This document shows, in pieces, positions 1 to 5,016 of a DNA stretch of 6,894 bases. Origin of the DNA: Thermoplasmata archaeon (GTDB lineage: Archaea; Thermoplasmatota; Thermoplasmata; Lutacidiplasmatales; UBA184); contig JASHUJ010000143.1 in assembly GCA_030040035.1 (NCBI GenBank), positions 1 through 6,894 of the forward strand. Direction: 5' to 3'. The notes beneath the pieces were generated by a model. The model had not been told where the DNA came from. It did no database searches and saw only the letters and a program-made list of their open reading frames with translations. A program made the position numbers and the translations under genes. Position 1 is the stretch's first letter. Each line of letters opens with the position of its first letter.

Positions 1-120
1 GCGAGCGGGAATCCCCAGGCCGGCCTGCCGTTCCTGAACGGGGGCGCGTTCGCCGGGTACATCGTCGCCTTCGTGCTCCTGTTCCACTCGTACGGACTCG
101 GCCTGACGGCGGCGCTTTAA
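1..120 (+). CDS. C-terminal end of a polytopic membrane protein, possibly presenilin-like (A22) intramembrane protease
   Basis: The frame is open from base 1 and ends at TAA 118-120, giving the last 39 residues of a protein that begins outside the window. The segment reads QAGLPFLNGGAFAGY followed by a hydrophobic helix (IVAFVLLF) and a short tail ending TAAL. A Pro-Leu ending followed by an Asn-Gly-Gly-Ala turn and a last transmembrane helix resembles the PAL region of archaeal presenilin/signal-peptide-peptidase homologues, which sits next to the active-site GxGD helix. That GxGD motif would lie upstream and cannot be seen, so the family is inferred from a short tail only. It ends 24 bases before the deoxyhypusine synthase start on the same strand, which suggests co-transcription. 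It could also be an unrelated transporter tail. Confidence 0.5.
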   Translation, partial: ASGNPQAGLPFLNGGAFAGYIVAFVLLFHSYGLGLTAAL

Positions 121-144
121 CGTTCGGCGCGTCAGCTCCCGATC

Positions 145-1083
145 GTGCCGCGGCGGGTCGAGGACATCCGGGTCGACGACGCCCCCGGCCTCGACGAACT
201 CGTGCGCCGCCTCGAAGGCGGCGGGGGCTTCAGCGCGAAGGAGGTCGCGCGGGGCGTCGACGTCCTCGCCCGGATCCTCGGGGATGACGAGATGACGGTG
301 TTCCTCTCGTTCCCGGCCGACCTGGTCGCGACCGGGACGCGGGGGGTCCTCGCGACGCTGGTACGCGACGGGTACGTCGACGCCGTCGTCACCACCTGTG
401 GTACGCTCGACCACGATTTGGCACGAGCGTACCGACCGTACTACCACGGGGAGTGGAACCTCGACGACGCGGCGTTGCACCGGCGCCACCTCTACCGGCT
501 CGGAAACCTCGTGATCCCGGAAGCGAACTACGGCCGGATCATCGAGCAGAAGATGCAGCGCATCTTGCGGGCCCTTTGGGCCAGAGGGATCCGCTCGCTC
601 TCGTCGCGGGCGCTCGCCGAGGCGATTGGGGCGAGCCTCCCGGCCTCCGCTCGCTCGAGCCTGCTGCGCGCGGCGTTCGACCGGAAGGTTCCCGTGGTCG
701 TGCCCGGCATCACGGACGGCGCGGTCGGCTCGCAGGTCTGGCTCTTCTGGCAAAACCACAAGCAGCTCTCGTTCGACCTCCTCTCGGACGAACAGGTCCT
801 TTCCGACCTCGTCTACGAGGCCCCGCGCGCGGGCGCGATCGTCCTCGGCGGCGGGATCTCAAAGCACCACACGATCTGGTGGAACCAGTTCCGCGGCGGC
901 CTCGACGCCGCCCTGTACGTCACGACCGCCGTCGAGTGGGACGGGAGCCTCTCCGGGGCCCGCACCCGCGAGGCGATCTCGTGGGGGAAGGTCAAGCCCA
1001 CCGCGCGGCACGTGACGGTCGACGGCGACGCGACGGTGCTGTTCCCGCTCATGGTCGGTGCCGCGCTCGAACGGATCCGGTAA
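145..1083 (+). CDS. dys: Deoxyhypusine synthase
   Basis: This enzyme uses NAD and spermidine to transfer an aminobutyl group to one lysine of the translation factor aIF5A, the first step of hypusine formation, in the cytoplasm. The 312-residue product has the normal family length. An NAD-site region lies near 54-91, with SFPADLVATGTR and VTTCGTLDHD. GNLVIPEANY is at 120-129 and GGGISKHH at 235-242, where one of the paired histidines should be the active-site histidine. SGAR is at 270-273 and SWGK at 279-282, whose Lys282 matches the catalytic lysine that forms the enzyme-substrate imine (Lys329 in the human enzyme). The start is GTG at 145; no clear Shine-Dalgarno precedes it, as is common inside archaeal operons. 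The 24-base gap to the upstream membrane protein suggests an operon. All expected catalytic features are present. Confidence 0.97.
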   Translation: MPRRVEDIRVDDAPGLDELVRRLEGGGGFSAKEVARGVDVLARILGDDEMTVFLSFPADLVATGTRGVLATLVRDGYVDAVVTTCGTLDHDLARAYRPYYHGEWNLDDAALHRRHLYRLGNLVIPEANYGRIIEQKMQRILRALWARGIRSLSSRALAEAIGASLPASARSSLLRAAFDRKVPVVVPGITDGAVGSQVWLFWQNHKQLSFDLLSDEQVLSDLVYEAPRAGAIVLGGGISKHHTIWWNQFRGGLDAALYVTTAVEWDGSLSGARTREAISWGKVKPTARHVTVDGDATVLFPLMVGAALERIR

Positions 1084-1135
1084 GTCGAGCGTCCGGAGCC
1101 CCGCGTCGCCCGCCGCCGACCGGCGGCCAAGGAGA

Positions 1136-1142
1136 CTTTATG
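1136..1142 (+). promoter_or_regulatory. Candidate archaeal TATA (box A) promoter of tRNA-Lys
   Basis: CTTTATG is the only T/A-rich patch in the 89 bases between the dys stop and the tRNA. It is preceded by a purine-rich AAGGAGA stretch that could act as BRE. Its centre at about 1139 predicts transcription starting near 1165, roughly 8 bases before the tRNA 5' end, which fits archaeal tRNA promoters. The assignment rests on position and composition only. Confidence 0.5.
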
Positions 1143-1172
1143 CGGCGGTTCCGGGTCCGCCCCAGCCGTCGT

Positions 1173-1246
1173 GGGCCCGTAGCTCAGCCCGGTAGAGCAG
1201 GCGGCTCTTAACCGCAAGGTCAGGGGTTCGAATCCCCTCGGGCCCG
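1173..1246 (+). tRNA. tRNA-Lys (anticodon CTT)
   Basis: All cloverleaf parts can be placed. The acceptor stem is 1173-1179 with 1239-1245. The D stem GCTC/GAGC is at 1182-1185 and 1195-1198. The anticodon stem is 1200-1204 with 1212-1216 and its loop is 1205-1211. The variable loop is 1217-1221. The T stem is 1222-1226 with 1234-1238, and its loop is TTCGAAT. The discriminator base is G1246. The anticodon at 1207-1209 is CTT, which reads AAG (lysine). CCA is not encoded (CTA follows) and there is no intron. The outermost anticodon-stem pair is a G-A mismatch (1200/1216), a small departure that does not prevent folding. A degenerate copy of the 3' end occurs at 3616-3632. Confidence 0.96.
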
Positions 1247-1309
1247 CTATCCCCCGGGGTTGACCAATCGGTCGCGCCGGAGATCCCCTCTCAAGGTGCG
1301 CAACGAAAC

Positions 1310-1855
1310 CTAGACGACGTGGACGGTCATGCTTGCCTGAAACCACAGTCCCCCGGGGACGCTCGGCGCGGGGTCGGGCACCGTGAGGAGAACCCCGAGT
1401 CCGCAGCCCGCGCCCGTTGGCAATCCTTCGCTCAGGTTCCAGCTCAGGGCAGGAGAGGGAGGGGGATCGCTGTAGCCGCAAAAGTATCCGAAGATCGGTA
1501 TCGGCGAGTCGATGGACACGTTCACGAAGACCTCCGACACTTTGGTCGGTGCGCCCATCATGAAGACACCGAAGCCGTACTGCTGACCCCCCGTCAGGTG
1601 GGCCGGACAGTCGGGGCGATCGCCCGATGGGAGAAAGGCGAGCTGAGGTTCGACGCAGCCGTTCTGATGCGTCGGCCCATAGAGACCGGGCCAGATCCCG
1701 GTGTAGACGATCGTGAGATCGATCCCATCGAACGCCACCGTTCCTGGCTGGGCGGTGGGCCGCCAGCCGAGTCCCCCTACGGTCACGAGGGCGCCGATCA
1801 GCGCACCGACCACCCCGCACGTGACCGCGATGCCAAGACCGTGACGCCGGGGCAA
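1310..1855 (-). CDS. Small membrane-anchored extracellular protein, family unknown
   Basis: I do not recognise the family. The 181-residue product starts with a short basic stretch (MPRRHG) and one hydrophobic helix at about residues 7-30. It continues as a Pro/Gly-rich domain with a weak beta pattern and five cysteines (13, 67, 83, 126, 151). This suggests an N-terminally anchored protein facing outward, with possible disulfides. The start is TTG at 1855, with GGGAG about nine bases upstream; no ATG lies upstream in frame nearby. The strongest evidence that it is real is the decayed paralogue at 3694-4243, which shares long protein-level matches (YGPT, VS[ED]V[FY][LV]NV, GLWFQA) across three frames. 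It points towards tRNA-Lys and is divergent from the MNT gene at 1927. Confidence 0.72.
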   Translation of the reverse strand: MPRRHGLGIAVTCGVVGALIGALVTVGGLGWRPTAQPGTVAFDGIDLTIVYTGIWPGLYGPTHQNGCVEPQLAFLPSGDRPDCPAHLTGGQQYGFGVFMMGAPTKVSEVFVNVSIDSPIPIFGYFCGYSDPPPSPALSWNLSEGLPTGAGCGLGVLLTVPDPAPSVPGGLWFQASMTVHVV

Positions 1856-1893
1856 GGTAGGACACTCCCGCCGACGATCGGACTCCAGTCCAT

Positions 1894-1906
1894 GCAGATT
1901 AGCGTT
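1894..1906 (-). promoter_or_regulatory. Possible promoter element of the 1310-1855 gene
   Basis: On the minus strand this reads AACGCTAATCTGC, about 40-50 bases upstream of the TTG start. The decayed copy keeps AACGATAATCCG at 4278-4289 in the same relative place. It is the most A/T-rich patch in an otherwise GC-rich upstream region. Conservation between the two copies and the position suggest a TATA-like element with a short leader; there is no stronger support. Confidence 0.27.
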
Positions 1907-1926
1907 AGGGTCTCGGGGTTGCGGAG

Positions 1927-2202
1927 GTGGTCGGGCCCCCCGCGAACGCGCTCAAGGCCCTCGCGGTTCAGTACGGAGGCTACGGCCTCCGGATGTTCGG
2001 TTCGGTGGCTCGGGGGGAGGCGCGATCGTCGAGCGACGTGGACCTCTTGCTCCGATTTCGCCGTCCGCCGGGCTGGCTCGGTCGTTCTGAGTTTCGAGAG
2101 CGGGCGGCGGACCTGCTCGGTCGGAACGCGGACAATGCCACCGAGAACAATCTGCACTGGCTCGTCCGCCCGAGGGTCCTTGCGGAGGCGGTCGCGCTGT
2201 GA
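1927..2202 (+). CDS. mntA: Minimal nucleotidyltransferase (MNT domain), antitoxin-like partner of HEPN
   Basis: The 91-residue product carries the minimal nucleotidyltransferase signature of the polymerase-beta superfamily: FGSVARGEA at 24-32, then SSSDVDLLL at 34-42, with Asp37 and Asp39 as metal-binding carboxylates. Family members adenylylate and silence their HEPN partner, or are otherwise its antitoxin. The third acidic residue, normally in a late strand read as VDLV before the C-terminal helix, appears to be replaced: the matching stretch is NNLHWLVRP at 74-82. That alignment was made by eye. The start is GTG at 1927; an in-frame TAG at 1906 blocks any longer form, and the GGAG just before it is too close to be a classical ribosome-binding site. 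Its TGA overlaps the HEPN start by four bases, so translation is probably coupled. Confidence 0.85.
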   Translation: MVGPPANALKALAVQYGGYGLRMFGSVARGEARSSSDVDLLLRFRRPPGWLGRSEFRERAADLLGRNADNATENNLHWLVRPRVLAEAVAL

Positions 2203-2519
2203 GAGATGACCCCCGGCGAGTCGTGGAGATGCGAGAGGCCCTCGAACGGATACGAGGGTTCGTGACGGCCGGACGAGCCGCGTTCTTCGTGGACACGAAA
2301 ACGAACGAGGCAGTCGCCTACGAGGTGCTCAAGCTAGGAGAGGCGGCGAGCCGGGTCTCCATTGCCTTCCGTAAGAGACACGACGAGGTCCCCTGGACCC
2401 GTCTCTCCGGATCGAGAAACGAGATGGTGCACGAGTGCTCTCGGGTCGACCTGGACGACCTCTGGGAGTTCGTTCCGATTGAGCTGGAGGCACTGGATCG
2501 TGCGCTTCGTGCCCTTTGA
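2199..2519 (+). CDS. hepT: HEPN-domain protein (HepT/DUF86-like), toxin-like partner of MNT
   Basis: The 106-residue, mostly helical product matches the HepT/DUF86 pattern. There is a helix with KLGEAASRVS at 45-54, then VPWTRLSGSRNEMVH at 64-78. Arg73 and His78 form the RX4H ribonuclease motif, followed by SRVDLDDLWE at 81-90 and a closing helix. HEPN toxins of this type cleave RNA as dimers. In characterised HepT the motif continues as RX4HXY and the tyrosine is the site adenylylated by MntA; here that position is Cys80. The start GTG at 2199 lies within GTGA, overlapping the MNT stop. The pair sits in tRNA-adjacent accessory DNA, typical for toxin-antitoxin modules. Whether the toxin is active cannot be read from the sequence. 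Confidence 0.85.
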   Translation: MRDDPRRVVEMREALERIRGFVTAGRAAFFVDTKTNEAVAYEVLKLGEAASRVSIAFRKRHDEVPWTRLSGSRNEMVHECSRVDLDDLWEFVPIELEALDRALRAL

Positions 2520-2524
2520 ATGGG

Positions 2525-2537
2525 GGTCGGACCGACC
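2525..2537. repeat. Short inverted repeat right after the HEPN stop codon
   Basis: GGTCGG and CCGACC flank a single A, making a 13-base interrupted palindrome that starts five bases after the HEPN stop. A one-base loop cannot form a hairpin of full length, so a symmetric protein-binding site is as likely as a transcript structure. No T-run follows. Confidence 0.35.
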
Positions 2538-2647
2538 TACGGGATATCCGGACCTGGGGGACCCTAGCCCCTTCGGGCCAGCCGAATCTAGTGTTGTTTC
2601 GCGGTCTCCGCGCCCCCCGCCCAGGCTCGGGGACGCTTGATCGCCTC

Positions 2648-2675
2648 CGCGTCCTCGTTCGCGCTCGAGGACGCG
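2648..2675. repeat. Perfect 10-bp stem-loop between convergent genes
   Basis: CGCGTCCTCG (2648-2657) and CGAGGACGCG (2666-2675) are perfect inverse complements around an 8-base loop. The hairpin lies in the 216-base spacer where the MNT-HEPN pair and the minus-strand gene at 2736-3203 converge. Weaker hairpins sit nearby at 2567-2578 (GCCC/GGGC) and 2600-2612 (CGCGG/CCGCG). It could stop or insulate convergent transcription. There is no adjacent T-run, so an oligo-T archaeal terminator is not supported. Confidence 0.5.
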
Positions 2676-2735
2676 AGACAGGGCTCGGATCGCAAGCGTA
2701 CCTCCTCATGCTGCCGGGCGTGCGCGCGCGGTCGA

Positions 2736-3203
2736 TCAGATCTTACCCGACTCAAACATCGAGGTGTCGTACGTCCCCAGCCAGGTGACTATCACGGTAG
2801 AGTTCGTGCCGGTGGATGCGTAGAAGCCGTACGTGAATCCGGCGGAGACGAACGCGCAGGTACCGTTGGATGCTTCGGCGCGGCACATTATTGCGCGAGG
2901 TTCGGCAGTTACCGCCCCGACCGGAGGATTTTCTTCCACATAGAAGCTGACCATATCCCCGCCTTGGACGCTCCACGATAGCGTCACCGTCACTGATGAA
3001 GGGAGACTCTGGACACCCATGGGGGGGCAGGCTTCGATGCACGAGGTTCCTGCGGGTAGGGTCTGACCCGAGCCGGAGAAAGTGACCGGAATGAACTGCC
3101 AGAATCCAACAAGGCCGATGCTCACGACGGCGATCGGTACTATCGCCGAGACCCACTTGAGGCCCCGAAAATGTCGGTTGACCCAATGCGGAGAGGGTGA
3201 CAT
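2736..3203 (-). CDS. Small membrane-anchored extracellular protein, second type, family unknown
   Basis: The product is 155 residues from ATG at 3203. That start is preferred because AGGAAGG lies about ten bases upstream, whereas the alternative GTG at 3212 would sit against that site. One hydrophobic helix at about residues 18-38 (WVSAIVPIAVVSIGLVGFW) follows a basic N-terminus with HWVNRHFRG, giving an outward-facing C-terminal domain. That domain has alternating beta-type segments (VTVTLSW, MVSFYVEE, FTYGFYAS, STVIVTW), four cysteines (55, 59, 107, 116) and two N-glycosylation-type sequons. The pattern resembles the many single-helix beta-sandwich surface proteins of Thermoplasmatota, but I cannot name a family. 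It has no clear sequence relation to the 1310-1855 product. Base composition is less GC-rich than in dys or LUD. Confidence 0.75.
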   Translation of the reverse strand: MSPSPHWVNRHFRGLKWVSAIVPIAVVSIGLVGFWQFIPVTFSGSGQTLPAGTSCIEACPPMGVQSLPSSVTVTLSWSVQGGDMVSFYVEENPPVGAVTAEPRAIMCRAEASNGTCAFVSAGFTYGFYASTGTNSTVIVTWLGTYDTSMFESGKI

Positions 3204-3212
3204 GGGCGTCAC

Positions 3213-3615
3213 GCCTTCCTGAGTTTGTTGCTCAACCTCCAGTACTCTGCTCGACTTGAAAGCCCTTGCCCATGAAGCCGCGATTCTCGATGCAGTTCAT
3301 TCGGAACTCTCCGACGAGTCCGCAGGATCTCGGTCCTATCGGTGTGCTCGATTCATTTGCGATGCGGGGTCGCACTCCAACGGGCTCGAAACCAAGACGC
3401 CCTGCGGCATCAAGAACCATGAGGGTGGTGGCTGCCTCGATCTCCTCCGCTCCCTCGTACGCAACCGGGGACGGGAGGCGTGCCTTGCCCCTGCCCAAAT
3501 TACATCGCTTGATCGGGGTTTGGCGAGGCTGAGTGCCTAGAGTTCCGGGATTCGCCTTGACCGAAGCCCATCGCGCGAGCACCTTTCACGAGATTCGAAC
3601 CCCCGGGGGCTCTTG
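3213..3615. other. Stretch without an assignable gene
   Basis: About 400 bases lie between the 2736-3203 gene start and the duplicated tRNA remnant, with lower GC than the flanking blocks. Open frames exist on both strands (plus 3266-3532, minus 3232-3582). Neither has a recognisable domain, a convincing start or support from neighbours. The minus-strand frame contains LGFEPVGVRPR and, later, GFMGKGFQVE, which faintly recalls the C-terminal part of IS5-type transposases. I judge this too weak for a call. The right end holds CCCCCGGGGG, a 10-base palindrome at 3600-3609. Confidence 0.4.
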
Positions 3616-3632
3616 TCCCCTGGGGCCCGCTA
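3616..3632 (+). repeat. Remnant of the tRNA-Lys 3' end
   Basis: Sixteen of 17 bases match 1233-1249, covering the 3' side of the T stem, the acceptor strand, the discriminator and the next three bases, in the same orientation. Just before it, GGCTCTT (3608-3614) equals the anticodon-arm sequence 1203-1209 except for the base before it, as if the middle of the tRNA had been deleted; that extension may be chance. Homology continues downstream into the pseudogene, so this is the edge of a larger duplicated block rather than an isolated repeat. Confidence 0.7.
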
Positions 3633-3693
3633 GCCTCGGGGATTCGACTAAATCGTCGACCTTGACTCCCATTCTCGGGGAACGAAACGACAC

Positions 3694-4243
3694 ATAGACG
3701 AGGTGGACGGTAAGGTTGGCCTGAAACCACAAGCCGTCGGTGAGACGAGGGACCCGGTTGGGCCCCGTAAGTAGGACCCCGAGGCAGCAACTAAACGCCC
3801 CCTGGCGATCCTTGGCTTAGGCTCCAGCTTTGCGGAGCCGGGGAGCGGGATTGCGGGAGCACTTAAGCAGCTGAACATCGGAGTCGGGGATTCGACGGGC
3901 ACGTTCAAGTAGACATCCGACACGCTGGTGGGTGTCCCCAGCGCGAGGAGATTAAAACCGCACTCTTGCCCCCAGGTCCAGTTGGCCGGACAATTGGCTG
4001 GATTGCGAAGGGGGAGGAAGGACAGTCGAGGTTGGAGGCAACCGCTCGGATAAGTCGGCCCATATATCCCGCGGCCCAGACCCCCGTATAGGCGATCGTG
4101 AGGGCGACGCCATCGCAGGCAAGTTTTCCCGGTGGGGGGCGGCAGCCAGCCGAGTCGCCCGACCGCCGCGAGGGCTCCGATCGGCGCACCGACGACACCG
4201 CAGGTGACAGCGATGCCAACATCGCGGCGCCGGGGCGTGCCCA
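3694..4243 (-). pseudogene. Decayed second copy of the 1310-1855 membrane-protein gene
   Basis: Read on the minus strand, the homology to the 181-residue protein is continuous but moves between frames. The N-terminal part (GIAVTCGVVGAPIGAL) is in one frame and CDGVALTIAYTGVW in a second. IYGPTYPSGCLQPRLSFLP through VSDVYLNVPVESPTPMFSC is in a third. After another shift comes SWSLSQGSPGGV ending in TAG, and finally CLGVLLTGPNRVP and DGLWFQANLTVHLV. There are at least four frame changes. The TTG start has no counterpart initiation codon and the stop TAG has become TAT (3694-3696). Cysteines matching 67, 83, 126 and 151 are kept, so the copy was functional or under selection before decay. A recent sequencing artefact is unlikely because nucleotide divergence is spread throughout. 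Confidence 0.85.
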
Positions 4244-4349
4244 GGTACTCCGGGAGAGAGCCGGGGCTCCATCGGATCGGATTATCGTTCGCCTCCGAAT
4301 AGCAGCGTGACCCTCATGAAGGGGGTCCGTGTCCGATGAGGCGATCGCG

Positions 4350-4982
4350 ATGAGCAAGCGACCGACGAGTCGCATCGCCCAGCTCAAGGCTCGCCTGGGG
4401 GCCTCACTGGAAGCGAACCGCGTGGTCTCTAAAATCCTGGAGGGGGCCCCCCGCCTGGCGCTTCCGGACTGGTATCTGGGGGCGGGTTGCGTCGCGCAGA
4501 CGGTTTGGAACGAGTTGCACGGCTTTCCCCCCACGGTCAACATTTCCGACTACGATCTCGTCTACTTTGACGGATCTGACCTGTCGGAGGAGACCGAAGT
4601 TTCCCGAGCCGCGCGGGCTCGGGAACTGCTCCGGGATCTCGGCGGCGAAATCGACCTCAAGAATGAAGCCCGGGTTCACCTGTGGTATCCCGATCACTTT
4701 GGATACGCCATCGAACCGTACACCTCCACGGAGGATGCGATCTCGACCTGGCCCACGACGGCGACCGCCGTCGGGGTCCGGAAGGAGGCCGATGGTCAGC
4801 TGACCGTGTTCGCTCCGTTCGGGCTGGACGACCTGTTTGGGCTCGTCGTTCGGCCGAACAAGCGGCAGATCACCGAAGAGATTTACCTCAGGAAGGTCGA
4901 GCGCTGGACGAAGTGTTGGCCCAAGCTCGTGGTCATTCCGTGGGATCGGGAGAGGGGCGAATTGACCGCACGGACTTCATGA
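4350..4982 (+). CDS. Nucleotidyltransferase family protein, NTP_transf_6 (DUF925) type
   Basis: The product matches the NTP_transf_6 family of the nucleotidyltransferase superfamily (about 190 residues); no member's substrate is assumed here. Numbered from the longer GTG form at 4329 (217 residues), LPDWYLGAGCVAQTVWNELH spans 45-64. The metal-site pair in SDYDLVYFD is Asp74 and Asp76. KNEARVHLWY is at 111-120, followed by AISTWPTTATAVGVR. APFGLDDLFGLVVRPN is at 162-177, and the end is ERWTKCWPKL. I prefer ATG at 4350 because GAGG lies eight bases upstream; GTG at 4329 has a G-run only three bases away. The gene is divergent from the pseudogene and 30 bases upstream of the HAD gene in the same reading phase, so the two probably form an operon. 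Confidence 0.87.
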   Translation: MSKRPTSRIAQLKARLGASLEANRVVSKILEGAPRLALPDWYLGAGCVAQTVWNELHGFPPTVNISDYDLVYFDGSDLSEETEVSRAARARELLRDLGGEIDLKNEARVHLWYPDHFGYAIEPYTSTEDAISTWPTTATAVGVRKEADGQLTVFAPFGLDDLFGLVVRPNKRQITEEIYLRKVERWTKCWPKLVVIPWDRERGELTARTS

Positions 4983-5016
4983 CGGGAGGGCGATTGCGAT
5001 GACCGGCCCGTCATGA
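4977..5016 (+). promoter_or_regulatory. Inverted repeat covering the nucleotidyltransferase stop and HAD start codons
   Basis: TCATGACGGG (4977-4986) and CCCGTCATGA (5007-5016) are perfect 10-bp inverse complements around a 20-base loop. The left arm contains the stop TGA 4980-4982 of the upstream gene and the right arm contains the ATG 5013-5015 of the HAD gene. In RNA this would be a stable hairpin that hides the HAD start unless ribosomes finishing the upstream gene open it. This would be translational coupling, inferred from geometry only. A DNA-binding dimer site is an alternative. Confidence 0.55.
4999..5016 (+). other. Five-codon mini-ORF overlapping the HAD start
   Basis: ATG ACC GGC CCG TCA TGA encodes MTGPS. 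It is preceded by GGGAGGG (4984-4990) at an ideal 8-base spacing, which is a better ribosome site than anything serving the HAD ATG. Its TGA (5014-5016) overlaps the HAD ATG (5013-5015) as ATGA, the classical reinitiation junction. It may be a minicistron that delivers ribosomes to the HAD gene. It could also be chance, since the sequence is short. Confidence 0.4.

Noticed and set aside
813..1865. Long minus-strand open frame (350 codons) opposite dys, tRNA-Lys and the 1310-1855 gene
   Set aside because: It runs through the tRNA and is antisense to a certain gene; the translation is Arg/Ser/Pro-rich with no domain. It is a high-GC shadow frame.
1319..2209. Long plus-strand open frame (296 codons) antisense to the membrane-protein gene and running into the MNT gene
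   Set aside because: Composition is typical of shadow frames, and the paralogous pseudogene supports the minus-strand reading; the MNT motif lies in another frame.
3590..3630. Possible second, intact tRNA gene because of TTCGAAC and GGCTCTT
   Set aside because: No T-stem pairing around TTCGAAC on either strand, and no D arm or matching acceptor stem; only the 3' end of tRNA-Lys is preserved.
3905..4543. Minus-strand 212-codon frame covering the pseudogene and the start of the nucleotidyltransferase gene
   Set aside because: Only its middle part matches the 181-residue paralogue; the rest is antisense to the nucleotidyltransferase gene, so it is a chance opening of the decayed copy.
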